A stretch of DNA of 7,090 nt, from assembly GCA_021796375.1 (NCBI GenBank), contig JAJYJF010000111.1:1-7090 (forward strand), in the 5' to 3' direction. The DNA is from Chloroflexota bacterium. Lineage in GTDB: Bacteria; Chloroflexota; Anaerolineae; Anaerolineales; Anaerolineaceae. The position numbers and the translations under genes are program-made. Shown here piece after piece: positions 1-6,809 of this stretch. Under the pieces are notes generated by a model. The model was not told the DNA's origin. It did no database searches and saw nothing but the letters and a program-made list of their open reading frames with translations. The number at the start of each line of letters is the position of its first letter. Within the stretch, counting starts at the first letter, position 1.

Positions 1-66
1 CTGATGCAGGAGTACCACATCCAGCCCACCTCCCTGCTTACCACATGTTCAACCTGCCACAGGTAA
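1..66 (+). CDS. actA: ActA, multiheme cytochrome c subunit of Alternative Complex III (C-terminal fragment)
   Basis: Frame 1 is open from the window edge to TAA at 64-66 and encodes 21 residues ending LLTTCSTCHR. The CSTCH is a CxxCH covalent heme-c site placed one residue before the stop, so the last heme is attached at the extreme C-terminus. ActA proteins are membrane-anchored multiheme cytochromes that receive electrons from the ActB iron-sulfur clusters and pass them out of the complex. From memory, they typically close with this kind of C-terminal CxxCH. The gene sits 4 nt upstream of actB, as expected for the first gene of an act cluster. Only the tail is visible, so heme count and the N-terminal anchor cannot be judged. 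The call rests on the heme motif, the frame and the neighbours. Confidence 0.8.
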   Translation: MMQEYHIQPTSLLTTCSTCHR

Positions 67-70
67 ATGC

Positions 71-3040
71 ATGCGCAATGAGCTTCCTCCCTCCCCGATC
101 AAAGCACCCCTGGATATCGACGGCCTGCGCGAGCTGGTCGCATCCGGAAAGGGCAAAGAGATCTGGCGCAGTTTCGAAGACCTGGCCGAGACGGATGAGT
201 TTCAAGAGTATGTAAAAGGAGAGTTCCCCCGGCATTCCTCGGCGGTGCTTAACCTCAACCGGCGTGATTTTCTCAAGCTGCTGGGCGCCTCCGTAGCGTT
301 CGCGGGACTCACGGGGTGCGTCCCGCGCATCGACGAGACGATCATGCCGTACGTAACCCCGCCGGAGCAGATGATCCCCGCCGTGCCGGTGTATTTCGCC
401 AGCGCCATGCCCATGGGCGGGTACGCCCGCGGGGTGGTGGTGAAGACCAACATGGGGCGGCCGATCAAGGTAGACGGCAACCCCAAGCATCCGGATACCA
501 TGGGCCGGAGCGACATCTTTATGCAGGCCTCCATCCTGAACCTGTACGACCCGGATCGGGCGAAAGAGGTCAGCAGCGGGGGGCAGAACCGCGGCTGGGA
601 GGCCTTTACCGGGGCCCTCGCCGCCGCCGTCAGCGGTCTCGGCAGCAGCCAGGGCGCCGGACTGCGGATTCTGACTGGAAACGTCACCTCGCCTACCCTG
701 CTTTCACAGATCCAGACGATTTTGAGGAAATACCCCGCCGCCAAATGGCACATCTTTGAGCCAGCCGGGATGGAGCAGTACGACGGGGCAAGGCTGGCCT
801 TCGGCCAGCCGGTCGAAAGCCTGTACAGCATCGAAAAATCCAGGGTTATCCTCTCCCTGGATAACGATTTTATGTTTCGCGACGGGGGGCTGATGCGCGA
901 GCAGCTCGGCTTTGCGGCCGGGCGCCAGGCGACCACCGGGGAAACCAGCATGAACCGGTTGTACGTGGTCGAATCCAGCCTCAGCATCACCGGCTCGAAC
1001 GCCGACCACCGCCTGGCGGTGCAGGCGCGCCAGGTCGAAGCCTTCGCGCGGGCCATCGCCGCGAAGCTGGGCGTGAACGCCGGCCAGCCGGCCGGGAGCA
1101 TCCCCGGGGCGAGCTGGATCGAGCCGCTGGCAGCCGACCTGCTGAACAACAAGGGGGCGAGCCTGGTCCTGGCAGGCAACCGCCAGCCCCCGGTGGTGCA
1201 CGCCCTGGCGCACGCGATGAACCAGGCGCTCGGCAACGTCGGCCAGACGGTCACCTATCTCTCCCCGGTCTCGGCCAAGCCGGAAAACCCGTACGCTTCC
1301 CTGCTGAACCTAGCCCAGGACCTGGATACGGGCGCCGTCGACGTGCTGCTGATCCTGGACACGAACGCGGCTTACAGCGCCCCCGGGGATATCCCGTTCC
1401 GCCGGGTGATCGCAAAAGCGAAGTTCAGCGCCTACCTCGGCATGTACGCCGATGAAACCGCCGCTGCGTGCCAGTGGCATGTCCCCGCCACCCACTATCT
1501 GGAGATGTGGGGCGACGCGCGCTCCTCGGATGGCACCATCAGCATCATCCAGCCGCCGATCGAGCCGCTCTACAACAGCAAATCTCCCTACGAGTTCCTC
1601 GCGGCCTTCCTCGGGCAGGCGACAGCAAAAGGGTATGACCTGGTCCGCGCTTACTGGCAGGGCCAGATGAAAGGCGGCAGCTTCGAGCAGAGCTGGCAGC
1701 AGGCGCTCAGCGATGGGGTGATCGCCGGCACCGACTCCGAACCTGTCAGCGTGAACGCCCAGACCGCCAGCCTGCCGGGGCCGTCCGCGCCGGGGCAGGG
1801 GCTGGAAATCGTCTTCGAGCCGGACCCCACCATCTGGGACGGCTCCTTCGCCAACAATGCCTGGCTGCAGGAGCTGCCCAAGACGCTGACCAAGCTGACC
1901 TGGGACAATGCCGCCATGATCGGTCCTGCCACCGCCCAAAAGCTGGGCCTGGTCGACCAGGACGTGGTCGAGCTCAAGGTCCAAGGCCGCTCGCTGGAGG
2001 CCCCGGTGCTGATCGTGCCCGGGCAGTCAGAGGATTCGGTGACGGTGACCCTCGGGTACGGGCGGGAGCGGGGCGGGTCGGTCCTTGCCGGCCAGGGATT
2101 CGACGCGTACGCGCTGCAGGTCTCGGATTCCCCCTGGTTCAGCGGCGGATTGGAGATCCACAAGACCGGCCGGAGCTATCTTCTGGCAACCACCCGCGAC
2201 CATTGGACCATGGAAGGGCGCGACCTGGTCCGCGTAGCCAGCCTGGAGGAATTCCGCCAGAACCCCAACTTCGCCGCGCCGCAGGATCTCCGCCCTGAAT
2301 CGCTTTATCCAGATTTCCCGTCGACGGGGCATGCCTGGGGCATGGCGATCAACCTGAGCACCTGCATCGGATGCAACGCCTGCGTGATCGCCTGCCAGGC
2401 TGAGAACAACATCCCGGTGGTCGGGAAGGTCCAGGTGCTCAACAACCGCGAGATGCAGTGGATCCGCGTGGACCGCTATTTCAAGGGTAACATCGACACC
2501 CCCGAAGTGGTTTACGAGCCGATCCCCTGCCAGCAGTGCGAGAAAGCCCCCTGCGAGGCCGTCTGCCCCGTGGGGGCGACCACCCACAGTCCCGAAGGCC
2601 TGAACGAGATGACCTACAACCGCTGTGTGGGCACCCGCTACTGCTCGAACAACTGCCCCTACAAGGTGCGCCGGTTCAACTTCTTCCAGTTCATCGATTC
2701 GTCGAAGGAATCGCTCAAAGCCATGCGCAACCCGGACGTGACCGTCCGCAACCGCGGCGTGATGGAGAAATGCACCTACTGCATCCAGCGCATCATCCGC
2801 GCACGCATCCATTCCGAGATCAGCGGCCAGCCGATCCAGGATGCCGACCTGAAGACCGCCTGCCAGCAGGCCTGCCCGACCAGCGCCATCGTCTTCGGCG
2901 ATATCAACAATCCAGCCAGTCAGGTCCGCCAGCTGAAAACATTACCGACCAATTACGCCCTGCTGGGCGATCTGGGCACGCGGCCGCGAACCACGTACCT
3001 GGCGAAGGTGCGCAACCCGAACCCGCAGATACAAGCATAA
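71..3040 (+). CDS. actB: ActB, fused molybdopterin-oxidoreductase-like / Fe-S subunit of Alternative Complex III
   Basis: Periplasm-facing electron-transfer subunit of 989 aa that links quinol oxidation in ActC to the ActA/ActE hemes. Residues 25-55 form the family's N-terminal WRSFEDLA..FQEYV segment. A twin-arginine signal follows (NRRDFLKLL, R64-R65), then a hydrophobic stretch ending in a lipobox-like LTGC (C83), which suggests Tat export and possible lipid anchoring. Residues about 84-740 resemble a molybdopterin oxidoreductase (B1) but hold only one cysteine (C467), so the usual N-terminal [4Fe-4S] site is absent. Residues about 755-989 (B2) carry four ferredoxin-type motifs: C765/768/771/775, C820/823/828/832, C852/858/862 (T855 where a fourth Cys is expected) and C901/904/931/935. 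This fits three [4Fe-4S] and one [3Fe-4S] cluster, as known for ACIII. The start at 71 has only a weak AGG (61-63) upstream; the ATG at 67 hits a stop after four codons. Confidence 0.95.
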   Translation: MRNELPPSPIKAPLDIDGLRELVASGKGKEIWRSFEDLAETDEFQEYVKGEFPRHSSAVLNLNRRDFLKLLGASVAFAGLTGCVPRIDETIMPYVTPPEQMIPAVPVYFASAMPMGGYARGVVVKTNMGRPIKVDGNPKHPDTMGRSDIFMQASILNLYDPDRAKEVSSGGQNRGWEAFTGALAAAVSGLGSSQGAGLRILTGNVTSPTLLSQIQTILRKYPAAKWHIFEPAGMEQYDGARLAFGQPVESLYSIEKSRVILSLDNDFMFRDGGLMREQLGFAAGRQATTGETSMNRLYVVESSLSITGSNADHRLAVQARQVEAFARAIAAKLGVNAGQPAGSIPGASWIEPLAADLLNNKGASLVLAGNRQPPVVHALAHAMNQALGNVGQTVTYLSPVSAKPENPYASLLNLAQDLDTGAVDVLLILDTNAAYSAPGDIPFRRVIAKAKFSAYLGMYADETAAACQWHVPATHYLEMWGDARSSDGTISIIQPPIEPLYNSKSPYEFLAAFLGQATAKGYDLVRAYWQGQMKGGSFEQSWQQALSDGVIAGTDSEPVSVNAQTASLPGPSAPGQGLEIVFEPDPTIWDGSFANNAWLQELPKTLTKLTWDNAAMIGPATAQKLGLVDQDVVELKVQGRSLEAPVLIVPGQSEDSVTVTLGYGRERGGSVLAGQGFDAYALQVSDSPWFSGGLEIHKTGRSYLLATTRDHWTMEGRDLVRVASLEEFRQNPNFAAPQDLRPESLYPDFPSTGHAWGMAINLSTCIGCNACVIACQAENNIPVVGKVQVLNNREMQWIRVDRYFKGNIDTPEVVYEPIPCQQCEKAPCEAVCPVGATTHSPEGLNEMTYNRCVGTRYCSNNCPYKVRRFNFFQFIDSSKESLKAMRNPDVTVRNRGVMEKCTYCIQRIIRARIHSEISGQPIQDADLKTACQQACPTSAIVFGDINNPASQVRQLKTLPTNYALLGDLGTRPRTTYLAKVRNPNPQIQA

Positions 3041-3059
3041 CATCAGGGATCGACCAGAT

Positions 3060-4448
3060 ATGCAAATTGAGAATCCGCTCCCAATTGTCTCCCCGGGGAA
3101 TACCCGCGCCTCGGTGACTGAAGCGATCACCCAACCGCCTCTCACCCCTGCCCGGCAAACCCCGCGCTTCTGGGCCATCGGTTTTGGGGTGGCGTTTATC
3201 GGTGTGATGATCTTCCTCCTCGCGGTGACCGAGCTGTTCTACCGCGGGGTAGGCATCTGGGGGATCAACATCCCGGTCGCCTGGGCGTTTGCGATCGTCA
3301 ACTTTGTGTGGTGGATCGGGATCGGGCACGCCGGAACCCTGATTTCGGCCATCCTGCTGCTGCTCCGGCAGGAATGGCGCACCTCGATCAACCGCTTCGC
3401 CGAGGCGATGACCCTGTTCGCGGTCGCCCAGGCCGGAATGTTCCCCATCCTGCACCTGGGGAGACCGTGGCTCTTTTACTGGCTGCTCCCCTACCCCAAC
3501 ACGCAGTGGCTGTGGCCGCAGTTCCGCAGCCCGCTGATCTGGGACGCTTTTGCGGTTCTGACCTATTTCACGGTTTCTGTGCTCTTCTGGTATGTCGGCC
3601 TGGTCCCAGACCTGGCGACCCTGCGCGACCGGGCTACCTCCAAGTTTGCGAAAATCACCTATGGGATTTTCGCCCTCGGCTGGCGGAATTCCACCCGGCA
3701 GTGGCTGCATTACACCCGCACCTACTGGCTGCTGGCCGCCCTGGCGACGCCTCTGGTGATCTCGGTCCACTCGATCATCGGGATGGACTTCGCCTACGCC
3801 CAGGTCCCCGGATGGCACAGCACGATCTTCCCGCCGTACTTCGTCGCCGGCGCCATCTTCTCCGGGTTTGCCATGGTGATCACCCTGGGGGTGCCGCTGC
3901 GCAAGTTCTACCATTTTGAGGGCTTCATCACCGAGCGCCACCTGGATAACATGGCCAAAGTGATGCTGGCGGTCGGGCTGATCGTCGGCTACGGGTACAT
4001 CATGGAGATCGTCACCCCGCTGTACGGGGGCGACCCGACCGAGATCCACACGATGCTCGACCGCTTCACGGGAGCCTATTCGCCCTTCTATATCGCCCTG
4101 CTCTCCATCAACATCGGCCTGACCCAGACGCTGTGGATCAAACGCGTGCGCCGCAGCCCGTGGGTCTTGTGGGTGGTGGCGATCATCATCAATGTAGGGA
4201 TGTGGCTCGAGCGCTTTACCATTATCGTCCAGAGCCTGCATGTCGATTTCCTGCCTTCCTCCTGGCACATGTACTGGCCGACGATCTGGGATATCTTCAC
4301 CTTCGTGGGAACCATCGGCCTGTTCTTCGCCTTGTTCTACGGGTTTGTCCGGCTGCTGCCCGCCATCTCCGTCTTCGAAATGCGCGAGCTGGTAACCCAC
4401 CACAAGGAACCGGAAAAGCCTCAGGAATTGCCGGCCCAAGGTGACTGA
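3060..4448 (+). CDS. actC: ActC, NrfD/PsrC-like quinol-oxidising membrane subunit of Alternative Complex III
   Basis: Integral membrane protein of 462 aa in the NrfD/PsrC (polysulfide reductase) family. In ACIII this subunit binds and oxidises quinol and hands electrons to the ActB clusters. About ten hydrophobic segments are visible, near residues 38-60, 73-102, 114-133, 160-182, 223-245, 257-280, 299-317, 341-361, 367-388 and 409-433, matching the family's two four-helix bundles plus flanking helices. The hallmark WIGIGHAGTLISAILLLLRQ and MFPILHLGRPW segments are present. H90, H132, D162, H237 and D243 are polar residues in or near helices and are candidates for the quinol or proton site, by inference. 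The start at 3060 has AGGGA at 3045-3049, 10 nt upstream, and lies 19 nt after the actB stop. The length is usual for ActC and nothing looks broken. Confidence 0.95.
   Translation: MQIENPLPIVSPGNTRASVTEAITQPPLTPARQTPRFWAIGFGVAFIGVMIFLLAVTELFYRGVGIWGINIPVAWAFAIVNFVWWIGIGHAGTLISAILLLLRQEWRTSINRFAEAMTLFAVAQAGMFPILHLGRPWLFYWLLPYPNTQWLWPQFRSPLIWDAFAVLTYFTVSVLFWYVGLVPDLATLRDRATSKFAKITYGIFALGWRNSTRQWLHYTRTYWLLAALATPLVISVHSIIGMDFAYAQVPGWHSTIFPPYFVAGAIFSGFAMVITLGVPLRKFYHFEGFITERHLDNMAKVMLAVGLIVGYGYIMEIVTPLYGGDPTEIHTMLDRFTGAYSPFYIALLSINIGLTQTLWIKRVRRSPWVLWVVAIIINVGMWLERFTIIVQSLHVDFLPSSWHMYWPTIWDIFTFVGTIGLFFALFYGFVRLLPAISVFEMRELVTHHKEPEKPQELPAQGD
4438..4444 (+). promoter_or_regulatory. Shine-Dalgarno site that decides the actD start
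   Basis: AAGGTGA overlaps the end of actC and stands 5 nt before ATG 4450. It argues against the in-frame GTG at 4441, which lies within the site, and in favour of 4450 over the ATG at 4456 (11 nt away). Confidence 0.5.
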
Positions 4449-4449
4449 G

Positions 4450-4995
4450 ATGACCATGGAAAATCGGAAACTGTACGGCCTGCTGGCCGAATTCGAGAGC
4501 CCGGAAGAGCTGCTGTCGGCCATCCACCGCGTGCGAGAAGAAGGCTACCGGCGGATCGAAGTGTATACCCCGTACCCGATGGAAGAGGTTACAGAAGCGC
4601 TCCAGCTCCCCTCCTCACCCATTCCCTGGTTTATCCTCGCCGGTGCAATTGGGGGCATCGTGTTCGGCTTTGGGATGCAGTTTATTGCCACCACCATCAT
4701 GCTGCGGTGGAATATTGGCGGCCGCCCGACCGACAGCTGGCCGGCCTATATCCCGATTACTTTTGAGATGATGGTCTTATTCGCGAGCTTCGCTGGCCTG
4801 ATTGGGCTGTTCGCGCTGGATGGCCTTCCCCAGCCCTACCACCCTGTCTTCAATGTCCCAGAGTTCGTCGAGCACGGGTCGACCGACCACTATTTCCTGG
4901 CCGTCGAAGGCCGCGATCTAAAATTTGACCGCAGAGATACCCGCCAGTTCCTCCTGGGGCTGGGCGCCTATCACGTTTCGGAAGTCGGGGTGTAG
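4450..4995 (+). CDS. actD: ActD, two-helix DUF3341-type subunit of Alternative Complex III
   Basis: Small membrane subunit of ACIII, 181 aa from the chosen start. An N-terminal soluble domain opens KLYGLLAEFESPEELLSAIHRVREEGY, the typical ActD beginning. Two transmembrane helices follow (about residues 60-84 and 101-123), then the conserved LPQPYHPVFNVPEF segment and a short C-terminal soluble part with YFLAVEGRD. No redox cofactor motif is present. The family role is structural or possibly linked to a proton path, but this is not established. Start choice: the frame is open from GTG 4441, with ATGs at 4450 and 4456. ATG 4450 is preferred because AAGGTGA (4438-4444) lies 5 nt upstream, whereas GTG 4441 lies inside that site. 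It begins 1 nt after the actC stop, suggesting coupled translation. ATG 4456 (MENRKLYG) is a reasonable alternative. Confidence 0.93.
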   Translation: MTMENRKLYGLLAEFESPEELLSAIHRVREEGYRRIEVYTPYPMEEVTEALQLPSSPIPWFILAGAIGGIVFGFGMQFIATTIMLRWNIGGRPTDSWPAYIPITFEMMVLFASFAGLIGLFALDGLPQPYHPVFNVPEFVEHGSTDHYFLAVEGRDLKFDRRDTRQFLLGLGAYHVSEVGV

Positions 4996-4998
4996 AGT

Positions 4999-5625
4999 AT
5001 GCGGATACCCATCCATTTCCCCACCACACGCCCACCCACCCGGCGCAGGCCGACCGAGCTTCTCCTGGCTGCGCTGTTCCTCGGGTTGGGGATTTTCGCC
5101 GCCGGCTGCTCGGATATGATCGACCAGTCGCGCTACGATCCGTATGCCCCGAGCAGCCTGTGGGCGGACGGCCGCTCCGCCCGGGTGTTTCCAACCGGAG
5201 TGGTGCCCGTGGACCAGGTGACCGCCGGGAACCCGCTGCTGAGCGGGAAAGGCCCGGACGGCAGCCCGGTCACGAGCATCCCGGTGCCGGTCACGGTGGA
5301 CCTGATGAAACACGGAGAGGTAGAGTTCAATATCTACTGCTCCCCCTGCCACGGCTACGCGGGCCAGGGCAACGGGATCGCCGTCCAGCACGGAATGCCG
5401 GCCCCGCCTAACTTCCACACGCAGGCCATCTACAACCTGCCGGATGGGACGATTTTCGACGTGATTACCAACGGCTACGGCCGGATGTTTTCGTACGGAT
5501 ACCGCATCCAGCCCGCGGATCGCTGGGCGGTCATTGCTTACGTCCGCGCGCTGGAGCTCAGCCAGGATGCCAATCCCCAGCAGCTGACCCCCGATGAACG
5601 CCAGAAACTGGAAGCGATGCCATGA
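4999..5625 (+). CDS. actE: ActE, mono-heme cytochrome c lipoprotein subunit of Alternative Complex III
   Basis: Periplasmic cytochrome c subunit of 208 aa. The N-terminus has basic residues (RRR at 15-17), a hydrophobic core (about 21-35) and AAGC with C37 as a likely lipobox cysteine, so a Sec signal and lipid anchor are inferred; alanine at -3 is less typical than leucine. The mature part has one CxxCH heme site, C114-S-P-C117-H118, within NIYCSPCHGYAGQGNG. M163 in GYGRMFSYGYRI is the probable distal heme ligand, and ADRWAVIAYVRAL is the usual C-terminal helix of a class I cytochrome c domain. The segment ARVFPTGVVPV ahead of the heme domain is also usual for ActE. The heme is expected to pass electrons from the complex to an acceptor. 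The start is 3 nt after the actD stop, with a purine-rich GGGGTG (4987-4992) upstream. Confidence 0.93.
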   Translation: MRIPIHFPTTRPPTRRRPTELLLAALFLGLGIFAAGCSDMIDQSRYDPYAPSSLWADGRSARVFPTGVVPVDQVTAGNPLLSGKGPDGSPVTSIPVPVTVDLMKHGEVEFNIYCSPCHGYAGQGNGIAVQHGMPAPPNFHTQAIYNLPDGTIFDVITNGYGRMFSYGYRIQPADRWAVIAYVRALELSQDANPQQLTPDERQKLEAMP

Positions 5626-6809
5626 AACCGGTAGAACCGAGCCATTCCTCTCTGAACCGCCTGCAGTGGATCGCCTTGTTGGTCGGCCTGGTCTGCGCCG
5701 CCGCTGCCGTCGTGGGCGGCCTGGCCGGCGGGATAAATCAGTTCTACCGCTCTTATCTGGTCGCTTACGTTGATTGGATCGGTCTTTCGCTCGGCTCGCT
5801 GGCCATCCTCATGCTGCATTTCGTGGGCGGCGGCCGTTGGGCCGGGACGATCCGGCGCATCCTCGAGGCGGCCAGCAAAACCGTCTACCTGATGGTCCCG
5901 CTCTTCATCCCCCTGCTGCTCAACCTGGCGGCGAATTATCCCTGGGCCGATCCGGCCCGCCTGGCCACAGATCCGGTCGTCCAGTATAAAAGCAAGTTCC
6001 TCAACCCAACCACCTTCCTGGTCGGATCGGCGGTTATCTTCGTGATCTGGTTGATCCTGGTGTCCTTTCTGGGGCGCTGGTCCCGGCAGGAAGAGGCGGG
6101 CGACCTCGCCGCCCGCCGCCGCGAAGCCCGCCTGAGCGGCCCCGGACTCATTCTCTACTTTTTCACCGTGACCGCAGCCGCCATTGCCTGGATCATGTCC
6201 GTGGATCCGTCGTGGATCTCCTCCATTTTCGGGCTGGTGATCGCGTCCTCCCAGGTACTGGCCAGCATGGGTTTCGCCCTGGTGGTGCTCCCGCGCATGC
6301 CCGGCTTCCGGACCGGAGAAATCGATGCCCGCAGCCTGAAAACCAAGCTCATGCGCGACCTGGGCGCCCTGGAGCTCACCTTCGTCGTCCTGTGGGCCTA
6401 CCTCTCGTTTTTCCAGCTGCTCATTATCTGGGGCGGGAATATCCCCCATGAAGTAGCATGGTACCTGGTGCGCATCCAGAACGGCTGGGGGTTCGTGGCC
6501 GCGCTGCTGGCGGCCGTGCAGTTCGCGCTGCCCTTCCTGGCGCTGATCCCCATGCGCGTGCGCAGCAACATCGCCCTGCTCAGCCTGATCGGGCTGGTGA
6601 TTGTCATCATCAACTGGGTGCAGTATTTCTGGCAGATCATCCCGGCGCATTATCCATCCATCCACCTGCACTGGCTGGATATCGCGCTGGCGCTTGCGAT
6701 CGGCGGTCTATGGGTGGCTTTCTTCATCAACCGGTTGAAGCAGCGCTCCCTGGAGCCGTTTTGGGATATGCCAATGGAACCCGAGCGCGCGTCGGAGGCG
6801 CACCTATGA
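5622..6809 (+). CDS. actF: ActF, second NrfD-like membrane subunit of Alternative Complex III
   Basis: Integral membrane protein of 395 aa with about ten hydrophobic segments, near residues 14-36, 47-68, 85-103, 130-152, 173-192, 202-224, 248-270, 289-309, 317-337 and 350-370. It is the quinone-binding-subunit-2-like partner of ActC. In ACIII, ActC and ActF are structural homologues, and only ActC is generally credited with the quinol site; ActF may help in proton handling, which is not proven. Recognisable family stretches are WIMSVDPSWISSIFG (residues 190-204), the TM7 segment LSFFQLLIIWGGNIPHEVAWYL (261-282) and WVQYFWQIIPAHYP (332-345). The start overlaps the actE stop in ATGA (5622-5625), with GGAAG at 5610-5614, 7 nt upstream, so translation is probably coupled. 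Length and helix count look intact. Confidence 0.93.
   Translation: MKPVEPSHSSLNRLQWIALLVGLVCAAAAVVGGLAGGINQFYRSYLVAYVDWIGLSLGSLAILMLHFVGGGRWAGTIRRILEAASKTVYLMVPLFIPLLLNLAANYPWADPARLATDPVVQYKSKFLNPTTFLVGSAVIFVIWLILVSFLGRWSRQEEAGDLAARRREARLSGPGLILYFFTVTAAAIAWIMSVDPSWISSIFGLVIASSQVLASMGFALVVLPRMPGFRTGEIDARSLKTKLMRDLGALELTFVVLWAYLSFFQLLIIWGGNIPHEVAWYLVRIQNGWGFVAALLAAVQFALPFLALIPMRVRSNIALLSLIGLVIVIINWVQYFWQIIPAHYPSIHLHWLDIALALAIGGLWVAFFINRLKQRSLEPFWDMPMEPERASEAHL
6794..6798 (+). promoter_or_regulatory. Strong Shine-Dalgarno site for the gene starting at 6806
   Basis: GGAGG lies 7 nt ahead of ATG 6806, inside the last codons of actF. It is the clearest ribosome binding site in the window and fixes the start of the truncated downstream gene, whose ATG overlaps the actF stop. 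Confidence 0.75.

Noticed and set aside
202..1254. Minus-strand open frame (350 codons) opposite the 5' part of actB
   Set aside because: It overlaps another antisense frame and lies opposite well-recognised ActB sequence. The predicted protein is Arg/Ser/Pro/Ala-rich with no convincing domain.
3041..3059. actB-actC gap as a possible terminator or promoter
   Set aside because: It is only 19 nt, with no inverted repeat or T-run and no -35/-10 pair. It holds just a weak AGGGA ribosome site.
2536..3117. + strand open frame in a second phase, crossing the actB end and actB-actC junction
   Set aside because: It is an out-of-frame reading of the ActB Fe-S region. The protein is Arg/Pro/His-rich without a motif, and it would overlap both real genes.
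2904..4523. Long minus-strand open frame (539 codons) opposite actC
   Set aside because: It is a shadow of a GC-rich + strand gene. Its translation is dominated by D, R, G, H, Q and P with no domain I recognise, while the + strand frame is a clear ActC.
5538..6671. Minus-strand open frame (377 codons) opposite actF
   Set aside because: Same antisense artefact. The composition is rich in G, D, H, Q and E, with no recognisable fold, and it covers parts of actE and actF, which are well supported.
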